Numbered from the stretch's first letter, positions 1 through 7,403 are shown. The stretch: 20,470 bases of DNA from a bacterium (GCA_021811305.1 JAJZPD010000007.1:1-20470), one strand, 5' to 3'. Program-made: numbers and translations. The notes: generated by a model not told the origin, from the letters alone.

Positions 1-194
1 TTGCCGACGGCCTCCAGCCACTCCTGGCTCTTCGGCAAGTGCTGGTCGATAGTCTTCCGATCGGCCTGGATCATTTTCATGCCGATGACCTTCAGACCCC
101 TCTGCTCGACGCGGCGGATTATTTCTCCGACTAATCCCCTCTTTACCCCGTCGGGCTTTACTATTAAAACCGTTCTTTCTTCTTTTACTTTCAT
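1..194 (-). CDS. ndk: Nucleoside diphosphate kinase, N-terminal part (cut by window edge)
   Basis: NDK transfers the gamma-phosphate of ATP to nucleoside diphosphates through a phospho-histidine. About 64 codons are visible, from the ATG at 194 running off the left edge. The translation begins MKVKEERTVLIVKPDGVKRG and continues through GLVGEIIRRVEQRGLKVIGM, which is the NDK N-terminal beta-strand, the KPDGV(K/Q)RG signature and the following helix and strand. The catalytic histidine lies beyond the window. The start codon is only 14 nt from the aspS stop, so the two genes are probably co-transcribed. No Shine-Dalgarno sequence is visible ahead of the ATG. Identification rests on direct motif recognition and is firm for the family. 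Confidence 0.93.
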   Translation of the reverse strand, partial: MKVKEERTVLIVKPDGVKRGLVGEIIRRVEQRGLKVIGMKMIQADRKTIDQHLPKSQEWLEAVG

Positions 195-208
195 TTTGGT
201 TTGTTCTT

Positions 209-1654
209 TTATTTTTCTTTACCCCGAGCTGCATCCAGGGGTCCTTCTTCTTTTTTTATACTCAGGTGCAGCTCCCGCAGCTGGCTTGGATCGACTTCGG
301 ACGGAGCCTCCATCATCGGGTCGCGGCCATCCCCGGTTTTTGGAAAAGCGATGACCTCGCGGATGTTCGGCTCGTTCTCGACGATCATCACGAAACGGTC
401 CACCCCGGGAGCGATGCCGCCGTGCGGGGGTACGCCGTAGCTGAACGCCTGGAGCAGGTGTCCGAATTTTGCCTTGACCTCCTCGGGCTTGTTGCCCATC
501 GCCTCGAAAACCGCCGCCAAGAGCTCGGCGTCATGAGTGCGGATCGAGCCGCCGCCGATTTCGTAGCCGTTCAGCACGAAGTCGTACTGCTTGGCCTTGA
601 TAGATGCCGGATCGGACTTGAACTTTTCCCAAAACTCGGCTGCGTTCCTGACTTTCGGCCGAGTAAACGGATGGTGCACCGCATCCCACCGCTTTTCCGT
701 CTCCTTCCACTCGAACATCGGAAAATCGACGACAAAAAGGAAAGCGAGTTCGTCCGGATCGTCTTTGTTGGTACGCACATCCGGCTTGTCGCTGCCGTAC
801 TTACTCATCGCCTCGTCGTAGCTCATCCGCGGAATGCGGCCGTTCTCGTCCAGACGCAGCTTCTTATGCGGATACAGCTCGCGCACCAGACCGAGGTACA
901 GTTCTTCGATCAAACCCATAACATCATCTTCGTCGACGAAGCTCATCTCAATGTCGAGCTGGGTAAACTCCGGCTGGCGATCGCCGCGAGTGTCTTCGTC
1001 GCGAAAGCAGCGGGTGATCTGAAAATACCTTTCCATTCCGGCGACCATTAAGAGCTGCTTGTACTGCTGCGGCGACTGCGGCAAAGCGTAAAATTTGCCG
1101 GCATAAAGGCGGGAGGGCACGAGATAATCGCGCGCGCCTTCCGGCGTCGATTTGGAAAGGATCGGCGTCTCCACCTCGACGAAGCCGCGCTGGCTCAAAT
1201 AATCCCGCATGTATTTGGTTATGAGATGCCGGTGGCGAACGTTCTTCTGCAGGCGAGCGCGGCGTAAATCGAGATAGCGGTGCCTCATCCGGATCTCCTC
1301 ATCGATCTCGTATCCGTCGCCACTGATCGGGAACGGAAGAGCCTCCGATTTGGACAGTACCTCAATCTCCTTGACCGCAATTTCCAGCTGCCCGGTCGGC
1401 AGATTTGGGTTCTCCGTGCCGTTCGGACGGTTGCGGACCTCTCCTTTTATTTTTACCACCCATTCCGGCCGCAGCGTCTCGGCCAACTCGTAGGCAGCAC
1501 CCGAAGAGGGAGCCAAGACCAGCTGAACTAACCCCGTGCGGTCCCGTAAATCGAAGAAGATTATCTTGCCATGATCCCTCCGGCTGTCGATCCATCCGGC
1601 CAGTTCGACCTCCTCTCCTTTCTTATCTAAAATCTCGCTCGTCAAAATTCTCAC
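209..1654 (-). CDS. aspS: Aspartyl-tRNA synthetase, compact form lacking the GAD insertion domain
   Basis: Class II synthetase that charges tRNA-Asp, and possibly tRNA-Asn. It has 481 residues against roughly 590 in E. coli. The N-terminal OB-fold anticodon domain (about 1-105) carries RRDHGKIIFFDLRDR. Motif 2 is FRDEDTRGDRQPEFTQLDIE (217-236), and motif 3 is GIAPGVDRF (413-421). The bacterial GAD insertion is absent: YGSDKPDVR (286-294) runs within about a dozen residues into FLFVVDFPMFEW (305-316). His28 in RRDHG occupies the position that is His in non-discriminating and Leu in discriminating bacterial AspRS, so charging of tRNA-Asn for later amidation is plausible (inference). The start is GTG. 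It fits the family N-terminus and lies 7 nt after a -10-like TACACT. ndk follows at 14 nt. Confidence 0.96.
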   Translation of the reverse strand: MRILTSEILDKKGEEVELAGWIDSRRDHGKIIFFDLRDRTGLVQLVLAPSSGAAYELAETLRPEWVVKIKGEVRNRPNGTENPNLPTGQLEIAVKEIEVLSKSEALPFPISGDGYEIDEEIRMRHRYLDLRRARLQKNVRHRHLITKYMRDYLSQRGFVEVETPILSKSTPEGARDYLVPSRLYAGKFYALPQSPQQYKQLLMVAGMERYFQITRCFRDEDTRGDRQPEFTQLDIEMSFVDEDDVMGLIEELYLGLVRELYPHKKLRLDENGRIPRMSYDEAMSKYGSDKPDVRTNKDDPDELAFLFVVDFPMFEWKETEKRWDAVHHPFTRPKVRNAAEFWEKFKSDPASIKAKQYDFVLNGYEIGGGSIRTHDAELLAAVFEAMGNKPEEVKAKFGHLLQAFSYGVPPHGGIAPGVDRFVMIVENEPNIREVIAFPKTGDGRDPMMEAPSEVDPSQLRELHLSIKKEEGPLDAARGKEK

Positions 1655-1661
1655 GCTTGTA

Positions 1662-1690
1662 AGTGTAGACCGGCAGGGGCAAAAAGTGAA
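1662..1690 (-). promoter_or_regulatory. Predicted leaderless promoter of aspS
   Basis: On the minus strand, TTCACT (1685-1690) is separated by 17 nt from TACACT (1662-1667), which ends 7 nt before the GTG start. That spacing puts the transcription start at or next to the start codon. The -35 box is weak (4 of 6). The promoter begins 2 nt outside the stop codon of the upstream hydrolase gene. Prediction by eye only. Confidence 0.5.
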
Positions 1691-1692
1691 GA

Positions 1693-2541
1693 CTAACCCG
1701 CAGGCGGCCTGGCGGAGAAGATGCGGAGCGTTCCGTAGTCGAGAAAAACACGGATCGTGCCCGATAGGTCGGTCCGATAGACGCTGCCATAAAGCCCCAG
1801 CCTTTCGAGAACCTCAGCCGCCGGGTGCCCGTAAGAATTGGTTCCGACCTCGACAACTGACAGCTTGGGGCGCGCTATCGCCAAAAAATTCCTGGTCGAG
1901 GAGAACCTCGATCCGTGGTGCGAAACCTTCAATACGTCAACCGCGGAGCCGATCTCGGCCACGACTTGTTCTTCCAATTCCGGCGGAGCATCGCTCATAA
2001 AAAGGAAGCTGCGCCCAGAATCTTGCAATAGGAAGGTTATCGCCCGCTCATTCTCATCCGAAACAGCTGGTCTTAAATTAGGCAGCGGCGAAAGTATTTT
2101 AATCTCCGATTCTCCGATGCGCAGCCGGTCCCCGGCCGCAAGCGCAACCAAACGCACGCCGCGCTTATCCAGCTCTTTTTCGAGGAGCGTCCACTCCGGA
2201 GGATTGTATATGCATCCATTGTAGGCAAAGACGCCGATCTCATACCGTTCGGCGACTTCTTTCAGCCCGCCGAGATGGTCAACCTGGCAGTGGGTAAGTA
2301 GCATTAGATCGATCCGCCTTTCAGCCGAACCCAAAGCCCGTCCCAGCTCCGCCCCAAGGCGCCCGGCCCGACCGCCGTCTACCAAAACCTTCGCTCCGTT
2401 GCTCCAGGAAATAAGCTCGCTGTCCCCTTCGCCTACGTCGAAAAAATAAACAGCCAGATTGGGGTGCGGCGCGAGGCACCAAAAAAGCAGCGCCAAGTCA
2501 CAGCAAAGAGCCGCCGAAAAGATTAATAACAGCTTCCTCAT
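1693..2541 (-). CDS. ComEC-type metallo-beta-lactamase-fold hydrolase (separate gene)
   Basis: This matches the C-terminal extracytoplasmic domain of ComEC, here encoded on its own (282 aa from the ATG at 2541). An N-terminal hydrophobic segment (about 3-23) would anchor or export it. Family motifs are FFDVGEGDS (33-41), VLVDGG (52-57), THCQVDHLGG (83-92), LFMSDAPPE and VLKVSHHGSRFSS. In the core metal motif HxHxDH (D often replaces the middle H in ComEC), the third position is Gln (HCQVDH), so one metal ligand may be missing. A longer reading from a TTG at 2574 is possible, but the ATG gives a clean signal-anchor start. The start overlaps the end of the channel gene by 44 nt in another frame, so the two are translationally coupled or come from a split of full-length ComEC. 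Confidence 0.85.
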   Translation of the reverse strand: MRKLLLIFSAALCCDLALLFWCLAPHPNLAVYFFDVGEGDSELISWSNGAKVLVDGGRAGRLGAELGRALGSAERRIDLMLLTHCQVDHLGGLKEVAERYEIGVFAYNGCIYNPPEWTLLEKELDKRGVRLVALAAGDRLRIGESEIKILSPLPNLRPAVSDENERAITFLLQDSGRSFLFMSDAPPELEEQVVAEIGSAVDVLKVSHHGSRFSSTRNFLAIARPKLSVVEVGTNSYGHPAAEVLERLGLYGSVYRTDLSGTIRVFLDYGTLRIFSARPPAG

Positions 2542-3796
2542 ATCCGATGAGAAGGGAGAGCGGCCAGGAGACAACCAGGCCGAGCGGCGAAGAAACGAAA
2601 CCGGCGAGCGCTGTTAGGAAGGTTAAAAGCATCGTGAGGGGAAAACCGGGAAGAACGGCGATATTCGATACGACCGCCCAGGGCGAGAACTGCCGGAAGA
2701 AGACCAGAACCAGCGGCGCAACAGCCAGCTCGGCCGCAATGGTTTGGACGGCCACTTCTTTCCAGCCGGTCCATGTTTCTTTAGTCGCGCGGAAGATCCT
2801 GCCTAACCACGTCTTTAACGCCGGCTCCAAATAAACCAATCCCGTTAGCGCGGCGAAGGAGAGCTCGAAGCCGCGGTCGAAAAGCAGGATTTTGGGATCA
2901 ACGAGAACCATGGCAAAGGCCGTCCAGATTATCGGGAATTTCACATCGGTGACGCGCCCGCTGTTTTTCAGTACCAGCGCGATAAACCCCATGATTCCCG
3001 CTCGGACAAGCGAGGCGGAAGCGCCGGTCATAATAATGAAGGAAAGGATCCCCAACGAAGAAACGATCAGGCGCCACCCGCGATGCAAAATAAAAAAGCC
3101 GATGACAGCCGAAAAATAAATACTGAGGACGGCGACGTTGTATCCGGAAAGGGCGGCAATGTGCGCCAAGCCGCTTTTATTTATCCGCTGGACGAACTCC
3201 TTGCTGAAATCGCTCTTGTCGCCCAAGAGAACGCCTAGCGCCAGCGCAGATTTGTCGGCCGGAAGCGCTCTTTTGATCGACATGCTTAGCGATTTTTTCA
3301 GCCCGAAAAGCGCGGACGCAAAGGGATTGACCGCGGCGCGGCCGATGATTCTCGCCTCGACCGGCGACATAAAAGAAATCCTTCCTCCGCCGGCGCTTGC
3401 TAGAATGCCTGTCGCTTCCACGATATCTCCGTACTTCGGAGAGATGGCCGAAAAAGTCGGCACCTCGACCGATTCGCGCGCTCCTTCGGCGGCGATAGTC
3501 AGCCGGCGCAAACTTCCCGCTTCCTCCGCTTTTAAGACCATTCCAACCACTTTCGTCTCGCTTCCTAAAACCAAATCGCCTCTATCCCAGCTGAGGCGGA
3601 AAGCACAGTAAAACGCTCCGACAAAAATCGCCGCGGAAATTAATACTATCTTCCGCCAAGCCGCTTTCCTCCATAAGAAAAACGCGCCTGTAGCTAAGAC
3701 GACTCCGAGCATTACCAAGGGGCCGACGCCGGCTTCCAATAAACCGACGCCGATCAAGAAAGACAACGCCAAAACAATCGCATCATTGGCGCGCAT
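2498..3796 (-). CDS. comEC: ComEC/Rec2-type DNA uptake channel protein
   Basis: Predicted inner-membrane channel for single-stranded DNA import in natural transformation. The 432 residues hold N-terminal transmembrane helices, an OB-like soluble region (about 85-150, DUF4131 type), and the polytopic competence domain. Landmarks are LGVLLGDKS, SGLAHIAALSGYNVA, SASLVRAGIMG, FDRGFELSFAALTGLV and a series of hydrophobic segments to the C-terminus. The protein stops before the usual beta-lactamase-like domain, which is the next gene downstream. The ATG at 3796 has GGAG only 2 nt upstream and a -10-like TATTAT (3803-3808) 6 nt upstream; no good -35 was seen. Full-length ComEC normally has about 700-800 residues, so this is the channel half. 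Confidence 0.92.
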   Translation of the reverse strand: MRANDAIVLALSFLIGVGLLEAGVGPLVMLGVVLATGAFFLWRKAAWRKIVLISAAIFVGAFYCAFRLSWDRGDLVLGSETKVVGMVLKAEEAGSLRRLTIAAEGARESVEVPTFSAISPKYGDIVEATGILASAGGGRISFMSPVEARIIGRAAVNPFASALFGLKKSLSMSIKRALPADKSALALGVLLGDKSDFSKEFVQRINKSGLAHIAALSGYNVAVLSIYFSAVIGFFILHRGWRLIVSSLGILSFIIMTGASASLVRAGIMGFIALVLKNSGRVTDVKFPIIWTAFAMVLVDPKILLFDRGFELSFAALTGLVYLEPALKTWLGRIFRATKETWTGWKEVAVQTIAAELAVAPLVLVFFRQFSPWAVVSNIAVLPGFPLTMLLTFLTALAGFVSSPLGLVVSWPLSLLIGYEEAVINLFGGSLL

Positions 3797-3848
3797 ATCT
3801 CCATAATAAGCGGCAGGCTTTCCGTTGCCGAAGAAGGGTTATCCACTT

Positions 3849-3889
3849 TTACTAATCATTCTGGCCGATCAGGCCAGAATGATTAGTAA
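3849..3889. repeat. Perfect 18-bp inverted repeat with 5-nt loop between mnmA and comEC
   Basis: The arm TTACTAATCATTCTGGCC (3849-3866) is followed by GATCA and its exact reverse complement GGCCAGAATGATTAGTAA (3872-3889). No T-run follows on either strand, so it is not a canonical intrinsic terminator. It lies 60 nt after the mnmA stop codon and about 50 nt ahead of the comEC start. It could mark the 3' end of mnmA mRNA or bind a dimeric protein. The rest of 3797-3949 shows nothing further that I can support. Confidence 0.85.
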
Positions 3890-3949
3890 CTTGGCGACGG
3901 TCGGATTCAACTGCCGCGCCGGTATTTGAAGAGCCTGATTCTAACAGCC

Positions 3950-5017
3950 TTAAACAATCGTTCCTCCGCCGATCATCTTTCCTCGCGCGGTATAGAAAAC
4001 GGCGGATTGGCCGGGGGCGATAAAGCTCTGCGGGGAATTAAAGATCAAAACAGTTTCTCCTTCTTTCTTTTTAATCTCCGCGGGGCGCAACTCCTGGCGG
4101 TAACGCGTGCGCACCAGCGCTGAGAATTTTTCCTTTTCCGCATAATTCCGATCGATAAAGTTGACATCCACCAGCTCCAATTCTTTAGAAAGCGCAATAG
4201 GATCGCCCGCCTCCTCTACCACCGTTATCTCGTTGGAGTCGGCGTTCTTACCAGCGATGTAGTAGGGCTTCTGTCCGGGTATGGCCAGGCCATGCCGCTG
4301 GCCGACCGTATAAAATTGGACGCCGCGGTGCGAACCGATCCGCTCGCCTTTGGCATTCACCACCGCTCCGGCTCTTTCCGGAAGATAAGCGCCTAAAAAA
4401 TCATCCAAAGACACCTGACCTAAGAAACAGATCCCCTGGGAATCTTTTTTGGCGGCGGTCGGCAGTTTGTTTTTGGCAGCAATTTTGCGTACCTGCGGCT
4501 TGGTCAGCCGACCCAGAGGGAAAAGCGAGTGCCGCAGCTGATCGGGGGTCAGCGTCCATAGAAAATACGATTGGTCCTTGTTCTTGTCTTTGGCTGCCCA
4601 GAGCTGCGTCCCATCTGCGGTCTCCGTTCTATAAACATAATGCCCAGTGGCGACATAATCGGCGCCCAACTCCAACGCTCTTTTCAGAAACAAGCCGAAC
4701 TTCACCTCCTTGTTGCACATCACGTCGGGATTGGGCGTCAAGCCGCGGCGATAGCCGTCGATCATATAATCCACCACCGCCTCCTTGTATTCTTTTTCCA
4801 GATTAAAAACGTAGAACGGTATGCCTAAAACGCCGGCGACGCGGCGCGCGTCCTCGGCCTCTTTTTCGTCGCAGCCTCCCTGGTTCCAGCAACGCAAATG
4901 AACCCCGACGACCTCATACCCCTCTTTTTGCAGAAGCAGGGCCGCAACGGAAGAGTCGACTCCGCCCGACAGCCCGACAAAAACTTTTTTGCCATTTTTC
5001 AGCGCTTTTATCCTCAT
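3950..5017 (-). CDS. mnmA: tRNA-specific 2-thiouridylase MnmA
   Basis: MnmA thiolates U34 of tRNA-Lys, tRNA-Glu and tRNA-Gln, using ATP and a relayed persulfide sulfur. The ATG at 5017 gives 355 aa, normal for the family; an upstream in-frame ATG at 5158 would add a non-homologous 47-residue extension. The PP-loop SGGVDSSVAA is at 17-26. The catalytic cysteine is Cys101 in TPNPDVMCNKEVKFG and the second is Cys197 in DSQGICFLG. ATGHYVYR and KDQSYFLW are also family landmarks. The gene is transcribed away from the plus-strand redox operon. Its substrate tRNA-Lys(UUU) is encoded in this window at 14173-14245. Confidence 0.96.
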   Translation of the reverse strand: MRIKALKNGKKVFVGLSGGVDSSVAALLLQKEGYEVVGVHLRCWNQGGCDEKEAEDARRVAGVLGIPFYVFNLEKEYKEAVVDYMIDGYRRGLTPNPDVMCNKEVKFGLFLKRALELGADYVATGHYVYRTETADGTQLWAAKDKNKDQSYFLWTLTPDQLRHSLFPLGRLTKPQVRKIAAKNKLPTAAKKDSQGICFLGQVSLDDFLGAYLPERAGAVVNAKGERIGSHRGVQFYTVGQRHGLAIPGQKPYYIAGKNADSNEITVVEEAGDPIALSKELELVDVNFIDRNYAEKEKFSALVRTRYRQELRPAEIKKKEGETVLIFNSPQSFIAPGQSAVFYTARGKMIGGGTIV

Positions 5018-5027
5018 CTCGGCGGGA

Positions 5028-5056
5028 ATTGTAATGGAACAAGCGGTGGCGCGCAA
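5028..5056 (-). promoter_or_regulatory. Predicted mnmA promoter
   Basis: On the minus strand, TTGCGC (5051-5056), a 17-nt spacer and TACAAT (5028-5033). The -10 ends 10 nt before the ATG at 5017, so the predicted leader is only about 3-4 nt. It sits back to back with the plus-strand promoter at 5092-5119. Confidence 0.5.
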
Positions 5057-5091
5057 ACTGCAGGGTGCCCCGTTGAATGATTTTTTCTTTT

Positions 5092-5119
5092 TTGACAGGC
5101 TTGCCGCCGCTGTTAGACT
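5092..5119 (+). promoter_or_regulatory. Predicted leaderless promoter of the redox operon
   Basis: A perfect TTGACA (5092-5097), 16-nt spacer and TAGACT (5114-5119). The ATG at 5127 follows after 7 nt, which would place the transcript start on or beside the start codon. No Shine-Dalgarno sequence is present. Confidence 0.55.
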
Positions 5120-5126
5120 TAAAGTA

Positions 5127-5519
5127 ATGAAGCTTTTTGCGGTTTTTTCCGTTTTCATTCTCCTCTCCCTGCTGCTGTCGATCTTCTCTCTGCCGATCTT
5201 CGGAGACTGTCAAACATACCAATGCGCGGTGGCGGCCATAAAAAATTTTTCCTTCCCGAACAATAATTCACCGATTGCCGTAGCCGACTTTTACTTAGAC
5301 GCCGTCCTTTATGCGGGATCGGCCTCTTTCTCAGCGGATCGTCTGCTCGCCTTTCTTTTTTGCCTGGCTTTTCTCGCCTTCGCCTTGGCACCAAAAGCGC
5401 GACTGTATGACCGCTTGACGAAGCTGTCCGGCGAAAACGGCTCCTTAGTTTCGCCGGGCGGAAGTGTCTTCGCGTGGCTGGCGCTGCACGAAAACAGTCC
5501 GACCCGGAGTTGGGCTTAA
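5127..5519 (+). CDS. Small membrane protein heading the thiol-redox operon, function unknown
   Basis: I do not recognise this 130-residue protein. A hydrophobic segment at about 4-22 looks like a signal anchor. Next comes a probably extracytoplasmic stretch with Cys28 and Cys33 (GDCQTYQCAV), then a second hydrophobic helix at about 73-89, and a polar tail. The two cysteines facing the same side as the thioredoxin active site of the last operon gene suggest a substrate or redox partner, but they are spaced CxxxxC and there is no VKOR signature. The ATG at 5127 was chosen because it starts a clean signal anchor and lies 7 nt after a -10 box; the frame is open upstream to 4989 across the promoter. 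The next gene begins 41 nt downstream. Confidence 0.7.
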   Translation: MKLFAVFSVFILLSLLLSIFSLPIFGDCQTYQCAVAAIKNFSFPNNNSPIAVADFYLDAVLYAGSASFSADRLLAFLFCLAFLAFALAPKARLYDRLTKLSGENGSLVSPGGSVFAWLALHENSPTRSWA

Positions 5520-5560
5520 TCGCCGTTTGTCCGTTCTTTCTGTCGGAGGAGCGGGCTCCG

Positions 5561-6271
5561 GTGTCAACTAAATCCAACTCCATCGTGTTAACTCAACACC
5601 TGGCAGGATTCGGCTTCCCGCTGGTAACCATTTCCGCGCTGATCGACAGCTTCAATCCGTGCGCCTTTTCGGTCATCTTCATCAGCCTCGCTTTCCTGGC
5701 CAGTTTCGGCAAGGACAATAAAACCGTACTACGCCTGGAGGCGGGATATATCGCCGGCATCTTCGCCGCTTACCTCCTTATCGGTTTGGGCTTGTTGCAA
5801 GCTATGTCGGCGTTGGAAGCGCCGCGCTTCATGGTGAAGATGGGAGCGGTGCTGCTTATCGCCATAGGTTTAAACAGCCTTCTTTCCCGCTACTTACCGT
5901 CGCTTTCCTTCAATCCTAAACCACTTGCCAGGATTCGCTCCCGGCTGGCCTCCTTGATTGAACGAAGCACGGTTCCTTCCTTCGCGGCTCTGGGCGGCAT
6001 TGTCGGGCTGGCGGAGTTCCCCTGCAGCGGCGGGCCGTACTTGATGATTCTCGGCCTGCTCCACGACCAGGAAACCTTCTTCACAGGGTTGTCGTATCTG
6101 CTGTGGTACAACCTGGTCTTCATTTTGCCGCTTCTGCTCGTAGCGGCAGTCTCCGTAAACGGACGAGTGATTGAAAAGATAAGAAGCTGGGAGAAGTCGG
6201 AAAATCGGCTGCTTAAAGTTGCCGACAGCCTTCTCATGGTCGCGCTGGGATTAATAATTTTATTCTTCTGA
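5561..6271 (+). CDS. CcdA/DsbD-type transmembrane thiol-disulfide electron carrier
   Basis: Proteins of this family pass electrons from cytoplasmic thioredoxin across the membrane to extracytoplasmic thioredoxin-like proteins. The 236-residue protein has about six hydrophobic helices. The paired catalytic cysteines lie in FNPCAF (Cys34) and EFPCSGGPY (Cys155), each next to proline as in the CcdA core. The GTG at 5561 is preceded by GGAGGAG (5545-5551) with a 9-nt spacer, one of only two strong Shine-Dalgarno sites seen in the window. This start removes the overlap with the previous gene that the upstream GTG at 5474 would create, and gives the usual CcdA length. The next gene starts 1 nt after the stop. 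The thioredoxin at the operon end is the obvious partner. Confidence 0.88.
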   Translation: MSTKSNSIVLTQHLAGFGFPLVTISALIDSFNPCAFSVIFISLAFLASFGKDNKTVLRLEAGYIAGIFAAYLLIGLGLLQAMSALEAPRFMVKMGAVLLIAIGLNSLLSRYLPSLSFNPKPLARIRSRLASLIERSTVPSFAALGGIVGLAEFPCSGGPYLMILGLLHDQETFFTGLSYLLWYNLVFILPLLLVAAVSVNGRVIEKIRSWEKSENRLLKVADSLLMVALGLIILFF

Positions 6272-6272
6272 A

Positions 6273-6770
6273 ATGAAAGAAATAAACAAAATCGAATCTT
6301 TAATTAGAAAAATCGGAGAGGCGAAAGCCTCGGGCCTCATCGATTTATCGACCGAAGAGGACTTAAGCTTGGCAGTAATGAACCTTGTAAGCCTTGAGGA
6401 GCACCTTTTCCTCACCGCGAGCAAGACCGGCAAAGGAGAATATTTCGATCTGCTGGACGAGGTTAGGCAATCGCGACAAGCGCTGCTTGCAAAGCTTATC
6501 GACCGGCACGAGGGAGAGACCTGGTGCATCAGCAAGCATTTGCTGGCCGCGGCGATGCGCCTCATTGAGGTTGGCAGTAAGATGCACTCACAGGGGAAAA
6601 GCAAAGAAGCGGAAAAGGTGTTCGCCAAGGCTTACGACTTCTACACGATCTTCTGGGGACTGCGCCTAAAACTAATCAGCCTGCCGGAAATAAAAGAAGC
6701 GGCCCGGAAAGAAAAGCCGTGGACGCTTAAAGACTTGGTCGAAAAACTAGTTGATTGCTGCGATGAATAA
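6273..6770 (+). CDS. Helical protein of unknown function in the redox operon
   Basis: I do not recognise this 165-residue soluble protein. Charged and hydrophobic residues alternate as in an all-helical bundle, for example LSLAVMNLVSLEEHLFLTAS (31-50) and the long stretch from ISKHLLAAAMRL to YDFYTIFWGLRLK (86-133). Cysteines are at 85 (ETWCISKH) and 162-163 (VDCCDE). There is no signal peptide, so it should act in the cytoplasm. Its ATG lies 1 nt after the CcdA-like stop, and the following thioredoxin gene overlaps its end by 8 nt, so it is firmly inside the operon and probably works with the electron carrier. Coding status is supported by the tight packing and absence of a competing frame. 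Confidence 0.75.
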   Translation: MKEINKIESLIRKIGEAKASGLIDLSTEEDLSLAVMNLVSLEEHLFLTASKTGKGEYFDLLDEVRQSRQALLAKLIDRHEGETWCISKHLLAAAMRLIEVGSKMHSQGKSKEAEKVFAKAYDFYTIFWGLRLKLISLPEIKEAARKEKPWTLKDLVEKLVDCCDE

Positions 6771-7134
6771 AAAAATACTCATCTCCGTTTTTGCCGCGGC
6801 GCTATTTATCGGAGGCATCGGCATAATCGAGCTCAACCGCCGTGTTCCGCAGGAGCCTGGCTCTGCCGCCATTGAGAACCTGGCGGTCTGTTTGAAAAAA
6901 AGCGGCGCCGTCTTTTACGGCGCCAGCTGGTGCTCCCACTGCGCAAATCAGAAAAGCGAGTTCGGAACGTACGCCGCCGATCTACCGTACGTCGACTGCC
7001 CAACCGACCCGCACGCCTGCCTGCAATTGAACATCAACGCTTACCCGACCTGGGTGATGCCCGACGGACAAAGATTGGTCGGAGAGCAATCCCTTTCCGA
7101 CTTGGCTAAAGCGAGCGGATGCAGATTTCAATGA
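6763..7134 (+). CDS. Membrane-anchored thioredoxin-like protein of the VKOR-associated type
   Basis: A 123-residue protein with an uncleaved signal anchor (about 4-22) and an extracytoplasmic thioredoxin fold. The active site is FYGASWCSHC (51-60). A second cysteine pair (Cys79, Cys86 in DCPTDPHAC) and the cis-proline in NAYPTWV (Pro95) follow. This arrangement of WCxHC, two extra cysteines and YPTW is what I know from the thioredoxin domain fused to bacterial VKOR proteins. No VKOR gene is visible here; a CcdA-like carrier sits in the same operon instead, which would reduce rather than oxidise it. The ATG at 6763 overlaps the preceding gene by 8 nt. A repeat arm starts directly after the TGA. 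Confidence 0.87.
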   Translation: MNKKILISVFAAALFIGGIGIIELNRRVPQEPGSAAIENLAVCLKKSGAVFYGASWCSHCANQKSEFGTYAADLPYVDCPTDPHACLQLNINAYPTWVMPDGQRLVGEQSLSDLAKASGCRFQ

Positions 7135-7207
7135 AGCGCAAAACTAAAAGCGCAGAAATAAGCGTAAAACTAAAAGCTAAAAGCAAAAAATATCGGTTAG
7201 CATCTAG

Positions 7208-7338
7208 CCAAATTCCAAACTCGAAATCCGAAATCCTAAACAAACCACAAATTACAAATCCCAAATACGAAACACGGACGGGTTTGTAATTTGAAGTTTG
7301 GTATTTTGAATTTGTTTCGGATTTCGATATTAGGATTT
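7208..7338. repeat. AT-rich TTTCGGATTT-type element, two opposed halves
   Basis: Positions 7210-7252 are an exact 43-nt inverted copy of 16968-17010, next to the dnaK stop. The right half shares GTTTGTAATTTGAAGTTTG (7282-7300) and GAATTTGTTTCGGATTT (7308-7324) with 15594-15612 and 15620-15636 in the same orientation. The two halves are themselves roughly inverted relative to each other. Confidence 0.85.
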
Positions 7339-7377
7339 AAAAAGCGCAAAATTTAAAACTAAAAGTGAAAAACACCG

Positions 7378-7403
7378 ACCGGCCGTTAGTCGCCGGTTTT
7401 TTT
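7378..7403 (+). terminator. Probable intrinsic terminator of the redox operon
   Basis: ACCGGC (7378-7383), 8-nt loop, GCCGGT (7392-7397), with seven consecutive T at 7397-7403. It lies 243 nt after the thioredoxin stop, inside the compound repeat. The stem is short (6 bp) but GC-rich. Confidence 0.55.

Noticed and set aside
266..1051. Plus-strand open frame of 261 codons
   Set aside because: Antisense shadow of aspS, which has complete class II motifs.
3839..3847. DnaA box TTATCCACT
   Set aside because: A single 8-of-9 match with no cluster, no AT-rich unwinding region and no dnaA or dnaN nearby.
5474..5560. Upstream GTG start of the CcdA-like gene
   Set aside because: It would overlap the preceding gene and add a polar, non-homologous extension; the GTG at 5561 has a strong Shine-Dalgarno site.
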